A DNA stretch of 54,005 nt from Oscillospiraceae bacterium. GTDB lineage: Bacteria; Bacillota; Clostridia; Oscillospirales; Ruminococcaceae. The position numbers and the translations under genes are program-made. The stretch covers positions 1-54,005 of the forward strand of contig WRBI01000012.1 in assembly GCA_009784625.1 (NCBI GenBank), read 5' to 3'. Positions 45,303-52,219 of this stretch are shown piece after piece (position 1 is the stretch's first letter; the number at the start of each line of letters is the position of its first letter). The notes under the pieces were generated by a model. It did not search any database. It saw nothing but the letters and a program-made list of their open reading frames with translations, and was not told the origin of the DNA.

Positions 45303-46550
45303 ATGAATGATGATCGTATAGCCGAACTGCTCGCGCCAGCCGGGGATGAGGATGCGCTGACCGCCGCGCTGCGCTACGGAGCGGACGCCGTCTACCTGGG
45401 CGGAAAGTCCTTTGGGATGCGGGCAAGGGCCGCCAATTTTGGGCCGGATGCTTTAGTGGGCGCGGTCAAGACCGCACACAGTCATGGCGCAAAAATCTAC
45501 CTGACCTGTAACACACTCCCGCGCGGGCGGGATCTGGACGAATTGCCCACATTCATTGACTTTGCCGCTGCGGCAGGAATCGATGCGCTAATCGTGGCAG
45601 ATCTGGGTGTGCTGGCGCTTTCTAAGCGCTTACAGCCCGGGCTAGCTTGCCATATCTCGACCCAGTTTGGTGTGGTCAATCACCTGGCCGCCGCCGAGCT
45701 GTACAATTTGGGCGCGGAACGGGTTATTTTGGCCAGAGAGTTGACTCTGGGCGAAATCGCGGAGATCCGCGCCAAGACACCGCCGCAGCTCTCGCTCGAA
45801 GCGTTTGTGCACGGCGCGGTCTGTTTGTCGGTTTCGGGGCGGTGTGTGATTTCCAACTACCTGACCGGACGGGACGCCAACAACGGCGAGTGTGCCCAAC
45901 CCTGCCGCTGGAAGTACGCCCTGATGGAAAGCGAGCGGCCGGGGCAATACTTCCCTGCTTATGAAGAGGACAGTTACAGCTACCTGCTTAACGCAAACGA
46001 CCTGTGCATGATCGGGCACCTCGACAAACTCGCCGCCGCCGGCGTGGATACATTTAAAATCGAGGGGCGGGCGAAATCCGCATACTATGTTGCGGTGGTC
46101 ACCGGCGCTTACCGCAAAGCGATCGATCACTTAGCTCAAAACGGCGGGAAAGCCCCATTGCCGGACTGGCTACTTGAAGAAGTTGAAAAAATCAGTCACC
46201 GGCCTTACTCGACCGGTTTTTACCTGCCCGACAGCCTGCCTGATCAAGATCGGGTACGGGGCGGCTACAACCGCTTTTGGCAGTTGGTGGCCACGGTTGA
46301 CGGTTACGCGGGCGGATACATCCACTGCACCGAGCGAAACCGCTTTTCAAAAGGCGAAGAGCTTGAAGCGCTTGCCCCTGACGGCCCGCCGATTACTTTG
46401 GTGGTGGATGAGATGCTAAACGAAGACGGCGAGCGGATCGAGACCGCCCGCCATCCGATGATGAAAGTGAAAATCCGCTCTGCGCAGGTGCTCCCAGCCG
46501 GCGCAATGCTCCGCCGCCGAGAGCCGGGGCAAGACAGCGCTCAAAAATAG
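45303..46550 (+). CDS. U32 peptidase-family protein
   Basis: 415 residues. LLAPAGDEDALTAALRYGADAVYLGG at the start and the U32 signature EAFVHGAVCLSVSGRCVISN with further Cys (GECAQPCRWKY) are intact. Members without a separate protease role (TrhP/YrrO type) are needed for tRNA U34 hydroxylation and may carry an Fe-S cluster through such Cys; this protein fits that subgroup better than a collagenase. 15 bases after mltG, so co-transcribed. Confidence 0.9.
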   Translation: MNDDRIAELLAPAGDEDALTAALRYGADAVYLGGKSFGMRARAANFGPDALVGAVKTAHSHGAKIYLTCNTLPRGRDLDELPTFIDFAAAAGIDALIVADLGVLALSKRLQPGLACHISTQFGVVNHLAAAELYNLGAERVILARELTLGEIAEIRAKTPPQLSLEAFVHGAVCLSVSGRCVISNYLTGRDANNGECAQPCRWKYALMESERPGQYFPAYEEDSYSYLLNANDLCMIGHLDKLAAAGVDTFKIEGRAKSAYYVAVVTGAYRKAIDHLAQNGGKAPLPDWLLEEVEKISHRPYSTGFYLPDSLPDQDRVRGGYNRFWQLVATVDGYAGGYIHCTERNRFSKGEELEALAPDGPPITLVVDEMLNEDGERIETARHPMMKVKIRSAQVLPAGAMLRRREPGQDSAQK

Positions 46551-46629
46551 GCGCAACCACAGTCAACTCTATTGACAGGCGGGGTATTTTGCGGTATACT
46601 TCTTTTCGGTACGAATACATAACCGACAA

Positions 46630-46705
46630 GGGCCCGTAGCTCAGCTGGGAGAGCGCTGCGTTCGCAATGCAGAGGTCGAGAGTTCGATCCTCTTCGGGTC
46701 CACCA
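46630..46705 (+). tRNA. tRNA-Ala, anticodon CGC
   Basis: A full cloverleaf of 76 bases with encoded CCA: acceptor GGGCCCG/CGGGTCC (one G-T pair), D-arm GCTC...GAGC, anticodon stem CTGCG/TGCAG with loop TTCGCAA (anticodon CGC, reads GCG), T-arm with GTTCGATCC. The mobilizable element begins shortly after its 3' end. Confidence 0.95.
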
Positions 46706-46712
46706 AAAGAAG

Positions 46713-46761
46713 ATAATCCGAACCCTGTAATAATCCCAATGGGAGACGGGTTCGGATTTAT
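46713..46761 (+). terminator. Hairpin after the tRNA
   Basis: Stem ATAATCCGAACCC/GGGTTCGGATTTAT (46713-46725 with 46748-46761) with an inner TCCCA/TGGGA stem, followed by CTTGTATCT. Probably ends the tRNA transcript. Confidence 0.7.
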
Positions 46762-46790
46762 CTTGTATCTGAAAGACTTAGAATGAAAAA

Positions 46791-46833
46791 AGGGACGACA
46801 CTTCTGGACAAAATGTCCAGAAGTGTCGTCCCT
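46791..46833 (-). terminator. Terminator of the mobilization operon
   Basis: Perfect 20-bp stem (46791-46810 with 46814-46833) around a 3-base loop, then TTTTTTCATTC on the minus strand. One of the strongest hairpins in the window; it insulates the tRNA from the element. Confidence 0.9.
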
Positions 46834-46842
46834 GCTATATGG

Positions 46843-47028
46843 TCACTTACCTTTGCTGTCTGCCTGTATCAGCTCTGCTTTTTCTGTCCTGTATTCAGCC
46901 AAAGCCTTTTTGCCCTCCTCGCTCTCGTAATATTTCTGTATCTTTGGCAAGAGGCATCTTGCGATTGCCTCAAATTGATAATCGGGTATGTTCATCCCAC
47001 TGCTGGATTTTTGAATCTTTTTCGACAT
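46843..47028 (-). CDS. Small accessory protein of the mobilizable element (61 aa)
   Basis: Starts at the ATG at 47028, 10 bases after GGAGGG; the longer open frame runs through the relaxase gene. 61 residues: basic start MSKKIQKSSSG, then IPDYQFEAIARCLLPKIQKY and an acidic-basic helix EEGKKALAEYRTEKAEL. Similar short proteins accompany relaxase genes on Firmicute elements (remembered, not searched). Function unknown. Last gene of the mobilization operon. Confidence 0.75.
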   Translation of the reverse strand: MSKKIQKSSSGMNIPDYQFEAIARCLLPKIQKYYESEEGKKALAEYRTEKAELIQADSKGK

Positions 47029-47116
47029 TAAGTGCTGCGCCCTCCATAATATTAAATTGTCAAGCTGCAAAGCCCGCCAAAGCGGGCGCGAGTGTTTAGT
47101 ATATAAGCTGACCTCG

Positions 47117-48067
47117 TTATCGCTCTTGATTATGCGTCCGTTGCGGCAATTTGGCTTGCCGCTTAACTTGCTCCGGCAACGAATCCACAAACCGCCGGAG
47201 ATTATGGTAATCCGCTCGGAGCGTGGCAGTCTCAAGCTGCTTGCTAAAACTCTCCTTCTCGCCCGCCGCCGCTTTTTTGGCGAGGGCGGCATTTGACTTC
47301 TCTAGCCTGTTAATTTCACCCTTGTATTTTCTGACTTGCGTTTCAAACTTTTCCATGCCGGGAAAGAATTTTTGCAACAGGGCAAGGGCCTCATCTCGCT
47401 TCTTTCCGGCATTGAGCGGGGTTATTCCATCAAGCGCTGCCTGTATCTGCACCGCTTGCCTAGTTAGATGCACCGCCTGTTTGAATACCCTAGTCGGGAT
47501 ATGCCGCCGCCCGGTTACACTGGCTGATTCTCCCCGCTCTAAATCGGGGAACGCCTTGACCATGTGGGCAAAAAACATATCTTGCCATCTGATAAGCTGA
47601 ACACGATTGCCGATGATGTCTTTTGCCGACAAGCGCCCATCTTCTGTAATCGGCGTAAAGCACAAGTGCATGTGTGGTGTCCGCTCGTCCATGTGGACGG
47701 TGGCAGCGAAGATGTTGCCCTTGCCAATTTTGCGGGATAGAAAGTCAGTCGCTGTCTGGAAAAACGCCTTGACCTCATCCCGCTTCTTGCCCTTAAAGAA
47801 ATCGGGGCTGGCGGTAATGAGTGTGTCAACGAAGCGAACACTATCCCTGCGGGTTTTGCACCCCGCCGCTTCAATTCGCCCATCAGATTCACGCTTGTAT
47901 GATGTTTCCGGCTTGACAATATGAAAATTGTACTTGCTGCGCTCGGTGTCAATATCAGGGTTGCTGGCATATCTAGCTTTGGTTCGCTCATGGTGAGCTT
48001 CCAAAGCGCCAAATCCACCCTTTTGTTTTGCAAAGCGCATAATTGCGTATTGTGGTATAGTTGTCAC
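47117..48067 (-). CDS. MobV-family relaxase (Pre/Mob)
   Basis: Nicks the transferred strand at oriT and leads it into the recipient. About 313 residues: the family's N-terminus PQYAIMRFAKQKGG, EAHHERTKARYASNPDID, and the catalytic HMDERTPHMHL (HxDExxPHxH). The C-terminal third is a coiled coil (EKFETQVRKYKGEINRLEKS). The start is odd: GTG at 48067 touches its own Shine-Dalgarno, whereas the ATA codon at 48058, directly before PQYAIM where the family normally begins, lies 6 bases after AAAGGGTG. Its oriT is at 51629-51670. Confidence 0.9.
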   Translation of the reverse strand: MTTIPQYAIMRFAKQKGGFGALEAHHERTKARYASNPDIDTERSKYNFHIVKPETSYKRESDGRIEAAGCKTRRDSVRFVDTLITASPDFFKGKKRDEVKAFFQTATDFLSRKIGKGNIFAATVHMDERTPHMHLCFTPITEDGRLSAKDIIGNRVQLIRWQDMFFAHMVKAFPDLERGESASVTGRRHIPTRVFKQAVHLTRQAVQIQAALDGITPLNAGKKRDEALALLQKFFPGMEKFETQVRKYKGEINRLEKSNAALAKKAAAGEKESFSKQLETATLRADYHNLRRFVDSLPEQVKRQAKLPQRTHNQER

Positions 48068-48079
48068 CCTTTCAGTAGA

Positions 48080-48126
48080 TTAAAAATAGAGGCTATTCGC
48101 CCCAATGGTATTGGGATATTGCCTCT
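48080..48126 (-). terminator. Attenuator-like hairpin upstream of the relaxase gene
   Basis: AGAGGC...GCCTCT (48088-48093 with 48121-48126) enclosing a TCCCA/TTGGG stem, followed on the minus strand by ATTTTTAAT just before the relaxase ribosome binding site. A second hairpin AAAACCTT/AAGGTTTT lies about 20 bases upstream. Suggests regulated readthrough into the relaxase gene. Confidence 0.6.
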
Positions 48127-48173
48127 TGTCTTTTATGCTGATAAAACCTTATGAATAAAAGGTTTTCAAGTGT

Positions 48174-48590
48174 CTACTTTTCTACTATTGACCTCCTTCG
48201 ATTTCTGGCATGAGCGACTTTCTGTTTGCGCTGAACGATTTTCGCACAATCACCGCAGTATTTGGCGCTATTGGACTTGGATGAAAACATCCCGCCGCAG
48301 ACCATACACCGCTTTGTGTCATTATCCCGGAAAAGCTCAGCTTTCAACGATAACCCCTTTTTATCCTCCAGAAGCACCCGCCGGAAAAACTTGCAGTTGA
48401 CGGAGTAGGAAATGCTCTGAACGCAGACGCACCCCTCGCCACCATCCAGCAAAAGGCAGTCGCCATCCAGATAGTTGCAGCAGATTTTGCGAATGAGCCG
48501 CACAGCCTCTTGCCGCTGGCGCGGTGTCATGCGCGGCAGTGAACCATCCGGCCTCCGCTCAATGGGTGATAAATTTTTGATATTGAACAT
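48174..48590 (-). CDS. Cys_rich_VLP domain protein
   Basis: 138 residues from the ATG at 48590 (GAGGTGCCA upstream). Typical run: MTPRQRQEAVRLIRKICCNY, LDGDCLLLDGGEGCVCVQ, FFRRVLL, then a zinc-finger-like KRCMVCGGMFSSKSNSAKYC and a basic tail. Found on many Firmicute mobilizable elements, where it is thought to help the relaxosome or act as a regulator; the exact role is not settled. Between the sigma-like gene and the relaxase gene on the same strand. Confidence 0.82.
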   Translation of the reverse strand: MFNIKNLSPIERRPDGSLPRMTPRQRQEAVRLIRKICCNYLDGDCLLLDGGEGCVCVQSISYSVNCKFFRRVLLEDKKGLSLKAELFRDNDTKRCMVCGGMFSSKSNSAKYCGDCAKIVQRKQKVAHARNRRRSIVEK

Positions 48591-48656
48591 TGGCACCTCT
48601 TTCTTTTGATTTCCGGGCAGCCAAAAGCCACGCCCCATTTTTAGTTGCGTGGCTTG

Positions 48657-49499
48657 CTATCCATATCTTTCTTCGTACTCAACAAACGCTTTTTTAATAG
48701 CCTGCATTCGCTTGATTACTCCGCTGTGGTTCTTATACCCCAGTTTATCAGCAATCTGCTCATAAGTAAAACCAATAATGCGTAGCTCTAAAATCTCCAT
48801 ATCTCGCTTCGATAGTCGGGACTTGAACTTTTGGCAAAAGTCCGCCGCCGACACATCTTCCGAGATGTTAGCGGAATCCACCGTAATCTCGCGGAGGCCA
48901 CGCTCTTCATCTTCCTGCAAGGCTTCAAGCGATACCATCTTGACCCGCTTGGAGCGTGTGTGATACCATTTGCGCAAGAAATCCTTTCTAACGTTGGTAC
49001 TCCACTTTTCGAAATCTTCATCACAGGGCATTTGTTTGATTACGTCAAGGACAGGTTGTAAGCCGTTTTCTGATATGTAGCGTTTAACAATTCGCCCCAT
49101 GACCTCTTTGACATATTCGGCAGTCAAGAATGGAATGCTTACAGCACTTGGGATTTTGAGAAGTGATTGCAGACCCCAGCCGGTTTCATCTTCTAACAGC
49201 TTTGACCATGTAGGAAGTGCATACGAAAGCTGCCATACAGGATTATCGCCTGTGTAGTGTTCTTTCCAGCCGCCAAAACCGAAGTGAGGAAAGGCCAGCG
49301 CCGCCGCTGCGTCCGCTATTTCCTTTAGAAAGGCATCACTGCCAATTGTGTCGATTAGCTTTTCGGAGCAAGCAACCTCACCCAAACAGCGGGGTAAGGC
49401 GTAGAGCGTTGGGCATCTGACAATCATATCTTCGGGCAGGAAGTATACGAAGGGTAGATAGCGCAAATTGCTGTCGTAGGGAATTTGGAATTGGAACAC
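48657..49499 (-). CDS. Sigma-like regulator with region-4 helix-turn-helix
   Basis: 280 residues beginning with GTG at 49499 after AAGGCGGTGA. The N-terminal two thirds show no familiar domain; residues about 225-275 (LSKRDMEILELRIIGFTYEQ then IADKLGYKNHSGVIKRM) are a sigma region 4-type DNA-binding helix-turn-helix. Comparable proteins start the regulatory cascade of mobile elements. First gene of the mobilization operon after the hairpin at 49616. Confidence 0.72.
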   Translation of the reverse strand: MFQFQIPYDSNLRYLPFVYFLPEDMIVRCPTLYALPRCLGEVACSEKLIDTIGSDAFLKEIADAAAALAFPHFGFGGWKEHYTGDNPVWQLSYALPTWSKLLEDETGWGLQSLLKIPSAVSIPFLTAEYVKEVMGRIVKRYISENGLQPVLDVIKQMPCDEDFEKWSTNVRKDFLRKWYHTRSKRVKMVSLEALQEDEERGLREITVDSANISEDVSAADFCQKFKSRLSKRDMEILELRIIGFTYEQIADKLGYKNHSGVIKRMQAIKKAFVEYEERYG

Positions 49500-49615
49500 G
49501 GCTCACCGCCTTTCAAATTAGTTGTATAATAATTTACGACATAAGTATAGATTAATTGTTCCTATCATAGCAAAAATATTTTTAAGATGCAACGCTTCAT
49601 TATAAGCAAGTAGCA

Positions 49616-49682
49616 AAAAGCGTAAATCCCGTCAAGGGTCAAGATGAACGGCATAGCCGCCCTTGACGGGATTTACACTTTT
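49616..49682 (-). terminator. Long composite hairpin in the element
   Basis: Perfect 17-bp stem GTAAATCCCGTCAAGGG (49622-49638) with its complement at 49660-49676, extended outwards by AAAAG/CTTTT with one mismatch; the 21-base loop holds a CGGCTATGCCG mini-hairpin. On the minus strand it is followed by GCTTTTTGC. A terminator is the simplest reading; a single-strand origin is possible. Confidence 0.6.
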
Positions 49683-49700
49683 CGCTTGACAGGCAATTAA

Positions 49701-49731
49701 GGCGTGTAAGCCATATTGTGGCTTACACGCC
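49701..49731 (-). terminator. Hairpin after the ribbon-helix-helix gene
   Basis: Perfect 13-bp stem GGCGTGTAAGCCA/TGGCTTACACGCC with a 5-base loop, 8 bases past the stop codon at 49739. The T-rich tail lies on the plus strand (CCTTTTATTATTTTTC), so it is a stronger terminator in that direction. Confidence 0.6.
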
Positions 49732-49738
49732 CCTTTTA

Positions 49739-49918
49739 TTATTTTTCGGCAGATTCAAGGTTTTCCAACGCATACTGGCAGCACTGCAACACGATTGTAT
49801 TGAAAGAAACGCCCGTTGAATCAGATAATTGCTTTAGCTGCGCATATATCTCATCTGTAAAGCGAACGGTGGATGGAATGTTCGCATTTTTGAAAGCCTT
49901 CTGAATTATAAACACCAC
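49739..49918 (-). CDS. Short ribbon-helix-helix regulator (59 aa)
   Basis: Missed by length cut-offs. Starts at GTG 49918 (or the next GTG at 49915) after AAAGGTGG; stop 49739. NIPSTVRFTDEIYAQLKQLS gives the beta-strand and first helix of an Arc/CopG/MetJ-type ribbon-helix-helix fold, followed by SFNTIVLQCCQYALENLES as the second helix. Such proteins bind palindromes as dimers; two palindromes lie directly upstream, so autoregulation is very likely. Confidence 0.8.
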   Translation of the reverse strand: MVFIIQKAFKNANIPSTVRFTDEIYAQLKQLSDSTGVSFNTIVLQCCQYALENLESAEK

Positions 49919-49943
49919 AATACCACCTTTCTGGTATTGCGAT

Positions 49944-49988
49944 TATAACCATTTTGGTGTAAACTATGATATAACCATAATGGTTATA
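49944..49988. promoter_or_regulatory. Two palindromic operators between divergent genes
   Basis: ACCA-TTT-TGGT (49948-49958) and the perfect TATAACCATAATGGTTATA (49970-49988) share the ACCAT/ATGGT core; their centres are 26 bp apart. The minus-strand -10 box TATAAT (49942-49947) abuts the first. Likely sites for the ribbon-helix-helix protein. Confidence 0.65.
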
Positions 49989-50026
49989 AATATAAAAACT
50001 CCAAAATGAGGGCGGCTAATAAACGA

Positions 50027-50419
50027 ATGCCAAAATTCAACAAGCAGAAGATATTTGATCGGGTGTTTAGTGCAGACACACAAGCAGAGCGGGATAGATT
50101 GATGGATGAATTTGAATTAGCGGAATATAACCCGTTTATCACGATCCGCTTACGCAAAGTGCAGATAGCAACTTTGTCGGAATATATTGCGTTACTCTCA
50201 TTCTACGATTTCCGGGCGTTGGCGCTGTACCAATGCAGTGGGTACTCGTATAAGAGAATCTCAAAGACGATTGGTGAATCAAGGGCTAAGGGGCTTGTTT
50301 GGTATTGCAAGGATAGGCTTACACAGTGTATGGGGTTGCCTCGGCCGATTGCGGAGATATACTGGCGCTTTGCTTGTTGTAAGGCTATGGATGTTTATAG
50401 TTTTCCTGACGCTAATTAG
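50027..50419 (+). CDS. Hypothetical protein of the element (130 aa)
   Basis: Starts at ATG 50027 after GAGGGCGG; the ATG at 50006 has no binding site. MPKFNKQKIFDRVFSADTQA then a region that may be a degenerate sigma-region-4-like helix-turn-helix (YIALLSFYDFRALALYQCSG with YSYKRISKTIG). No Cys pattern and no membrane segment. Function unknown; divergent from the ribbon-helix-helix gene and probably controlled by the operators between them. Confidence 0.62.
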   Translation: MPKFNKQKIFDRVFSADTQAERDRLMDEFELAEYNPFITIRLRKVQIATLSEYIALLSFYDFRALALYQCSGYSYKRISKTIGESRAKGLVWYCKDRLTQCMGLPRPIAEIYWRFACCKAMDVYSFPDAN

Positions 50420-50549
50420 GGTCATAGGGCTACTATGGCTTCCTTTTTAATAAAGAGCACCTTGTCGATCCATGAAAATTATGGTAAGCTATAACAAGTC
50501 ATGTGTTGATATAAAAGTATGAGAGCTAACGGGGAGAAGAAAAATATAT

Positions 50550-51509
50550 ATGAGAGCTAAAAAATGGTTAGTAATAATAACCTTTATTGTTGCAATTTTA
50601 TCGCTATCAGGAGTTTTTCTATGTTTTTTTACTTTCAAGTATTTTTATGAAATATGGTATGATATTTTGTTAGCCGTTTTCGGAAGTGCTACACTTGGTT
50701 TTATCATGTCATTGATTGAGTATTTTGCTGAGAGACGGCGTTCAATGGAAGCATTTTATGTAGAAGCACTAGATGCAGCAAGAGTTTTCGGAAAGGCTAT
50801 ATGCCTTTTCCCCGATGAGCCAATAGAGTTAATTAAAAACTGCATCCACGAAGAGGATAATAACGAGCGTTTTAGAAAAGCATCTAAAAATTTACCGATC
50901 GAAAAACTGGGCTTATTGGGTATGGAAATTAAAGATGAGGAGAGAAAAGCTTTCACCTCTTTTCTTTGCACTAAAATGGGAGTTAGTCTTGAAGACATTG
51001 AGCTAAACCAACTTAATGAACTGTATAACGAAAAATTTATTCAGTATCGCGAAAAAATACATAAGTGCTTGGACGGCTATTTAACGATACTCGATTCATC
51101 ATTAAGAATTTTTGATGATGCGATAGGTAGCTTAGATTTTATTTTCGCTAATCGGACTATAAGAAAAGCCGCTTACAAAAATATTTATATCAGATTGCGT
51201 GAAGCACGATATGATTTGCTTGATAAGGCACGTTTTTTTAGAATGGCGAAAGACGAAGAGGGTCATCTGCCGATTTGCTTAACACTTATCCAAGAGTTAA
51301 ATTGTGCTTTGTTTAAGATAGAGGAGATTACAAAAGGCGACTATCATACAATAGTTGTGTATCAGAAATTTTATGATGAACTGTGCAATGATATAGAGCG
51401 TTTCCGCGCAAAAATATACGGCCACACCCCAGATATAAGGGAAAGTAAGCCGTTTAGAGAGTATGGCGCTCTTATCCATAATAAAGCCAAAGACGCTGAT
51501 TGCCTATGA
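50550..51509 (+). CDS. AT-rich cargo protein with two N-terminal membrane helices
   Basis: 319 residues. Membrane helices at about 6-28 and 37-59, then about 260 residues of predicted soluble, helix-rich sequence (KFIQYREKIHKCLDGYLTIL; AYKNIYIRLREARYDLLDKA). No known catalytic motif, signal or repeat. Strikingly AT-rich codon use compared with the host genes and even with the recombinase gene. GGGGAGAAG lies before the ATG. It is the main cargo of the element between the regulators and oriT; a defence or interbacterial function is possible but not shown. Confidence 0.75.
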   Translation: MRAKKWLVIITFIVAILSLSGVFLCFFTFKYFYEIWYDILLAVFGSATLGFIMSLIEYFAERRRSMEAFYVEALDAARVFGKAICLFPDEPIELIKNCIHEEDNNERFRKASKNLPIEKLGLLGMEIKDEERKAFTSFLCTKMGVSLEDIELNQLNELYNEKFIQYREKIHKCLDGYLTILDSSLRIFDDAIGSLDFIFANRTIRKAAYKNIYIRLREARYDLLDKARFFRMAKDEEGHLPICLTLIQELNCALFKIEEITKGDYHTIVVYQKFYDELCNDIERFRAKIYGHTPDIRESKPFREYGALIHNKAKDADCL

Positions 51510-51628
51510 ATTATGAAAAGTAAAAACTACTGTTAGTAAGTGCGCAGAAGACCGCGAGCCTAACCTATTCGGCCAGCGTTCCCAAATAATTGAGCGCCGC
51601 AAAGCACGGATGGCACCCCTACCGTATA

Positions 51629-51670
51629 GGCATAACACACTAGACTTTGCCTATGGCAAAATCGTGTGCC
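51629..51670 (-). other. Origin of transfer (oriT), pMV158/MobV type
   Basis: Read on the minus strand: GGCACACG, an ATTTTGCC-ATA-GGCAAAG stem-loop, CTAGTGTGTTATGCC. TAGTGTG/TTA (51642-51633) is the nick sequence of the pMV158 MobM relaxase; the cut would fall between 51636 and 51635. The flanking CACAC...GTGTG inverted repeat is also as in that family. The relaxase of this element is MobV type, and lies downstream on the same strand. Confidence 0.8.
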
Positions 51671-51691
51671 AAAGGGGGACGCCCCCTTTGG
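51669..51691. repeat. CCAAAGGGGG/CCCCCTTTGG palindrome beside oriT
   Basis: Perfect 10-bp inverted repeat with a 3-base loop, overlapping the end of the oriT region. A common companion of oriT on Firmicute elements in my recollection; perhaps an accessory relaxosome site. Confidence 0.55.
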
Positions 51692-51706
51692 AAACCCCAA
51701 AAATCA

Positions 51707-51749
51707 CCGCCGAATATCCTCGCTTCTGCTGGGATATTCGGCGGCTTTT
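51707..51749 (+). terminator. Hairpin between oriT and the XRE gene
   Basis: Perfect 13-bp stem CCGCCGAATATCC/GGATATTCGGCGG (51707-51719 with 51732-51744), then CTTTTGCTC. Probably ends the cargo transcript. Together with the oriT pieces it accounts for the 51510-51862 gap. Confidence 0.65.
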
Positions 51750-51807
51750 GCTCGGGTTGCACTGCGATTAAATCGCAAATACACTTTCGCATTTCTTAAT
51801 TATTGAT

Positions 51808-51836
51808 TTGACTTACATGCAATTATCAGCTATAAT
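51808..51836 (+). promoter_or_regulatory. SigA-type promoter of the XRE-recombinase unit
   Basis: TTGACT (51808-51813), 17-base spacer, TATAAT (51831-51836), 27 bases before the XRE start codon. Confidence 0.8.
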
Positions 51837-51862
51837 GATATTATCACAATGGGGGTGGGCAC

Positions 51863-52219
51863 ATGAACATTGTCGGAGTTAGGATAAAAGGACTTCGGGA
51901 AGGCGTAAGGCTTTCCCAAAAAGACCTCGGTGCAAAACTTGGGATTACGCAATCTGCTGTAAACCGCTACGAGAACAACCAATCGGAGGCATCCTATCAG
52001 ACGCTGCTGAAATACGTCGACTACTTTGATGTTTCCCTCGACTACATCTATGGCCGCACCGATCAGCCGCAAGGCAAGCTGTACGACTTCAAACCGAAGA
52101 TCGATGACAACGACGATATGCGTCTATTTATCGAAATGTGCTTTGACCCTAATTCCCCCATGAGCGGAAAGCTGAAAGATACCCTATTGCAAGTGATGAA
52201 AGGTGGCGGGGAAAGTTGA
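51863..52219 (+). CDS. XRE-family regulator of the element
   Basis: 118 residues with a Cro/CI helix-turn-helix at about 7-61 (LSQKDLGAKLGITQSAVNRY, YENNQSE, FDVSLDYIYGRTDQP) and a short C-terminal acidic part. Its stop overlaps the recombinase TTG start (TTGA), so the two are translated together; it probably represses its own promoter and thus excision. Confidence 0.88.
   Translation: MNIVGVRIKGLREGVRLSQKDLGAKLGITQSAVNRYENNQSEASYQTLLKYVDYFDVSLDYIYGRTDQPQGKLYDFKPKIDDNDDMRLFIEMCFDPNSPMSGKLKDTLLQVMKGGGES

Noticed and set aside
46843-47292. 149-codon frame running through the end of the relaxase gene
   Set aside because: Only the last 61 codons follow a ribosome binding site and look like protein; the rest overlaps the relaxase out of frame.
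49616-49731. CRISPR array
   Set aside because: The inverted repeats occur once each; no regular repeat-spacer series and no cas genes anywhere in the window.
49716-49904. 62-codon plus-strand frame within the element
   Set aside because: It is the complement of the ribbon-helix-helix gene, which has a recognisable fold and a ribosome binding site.
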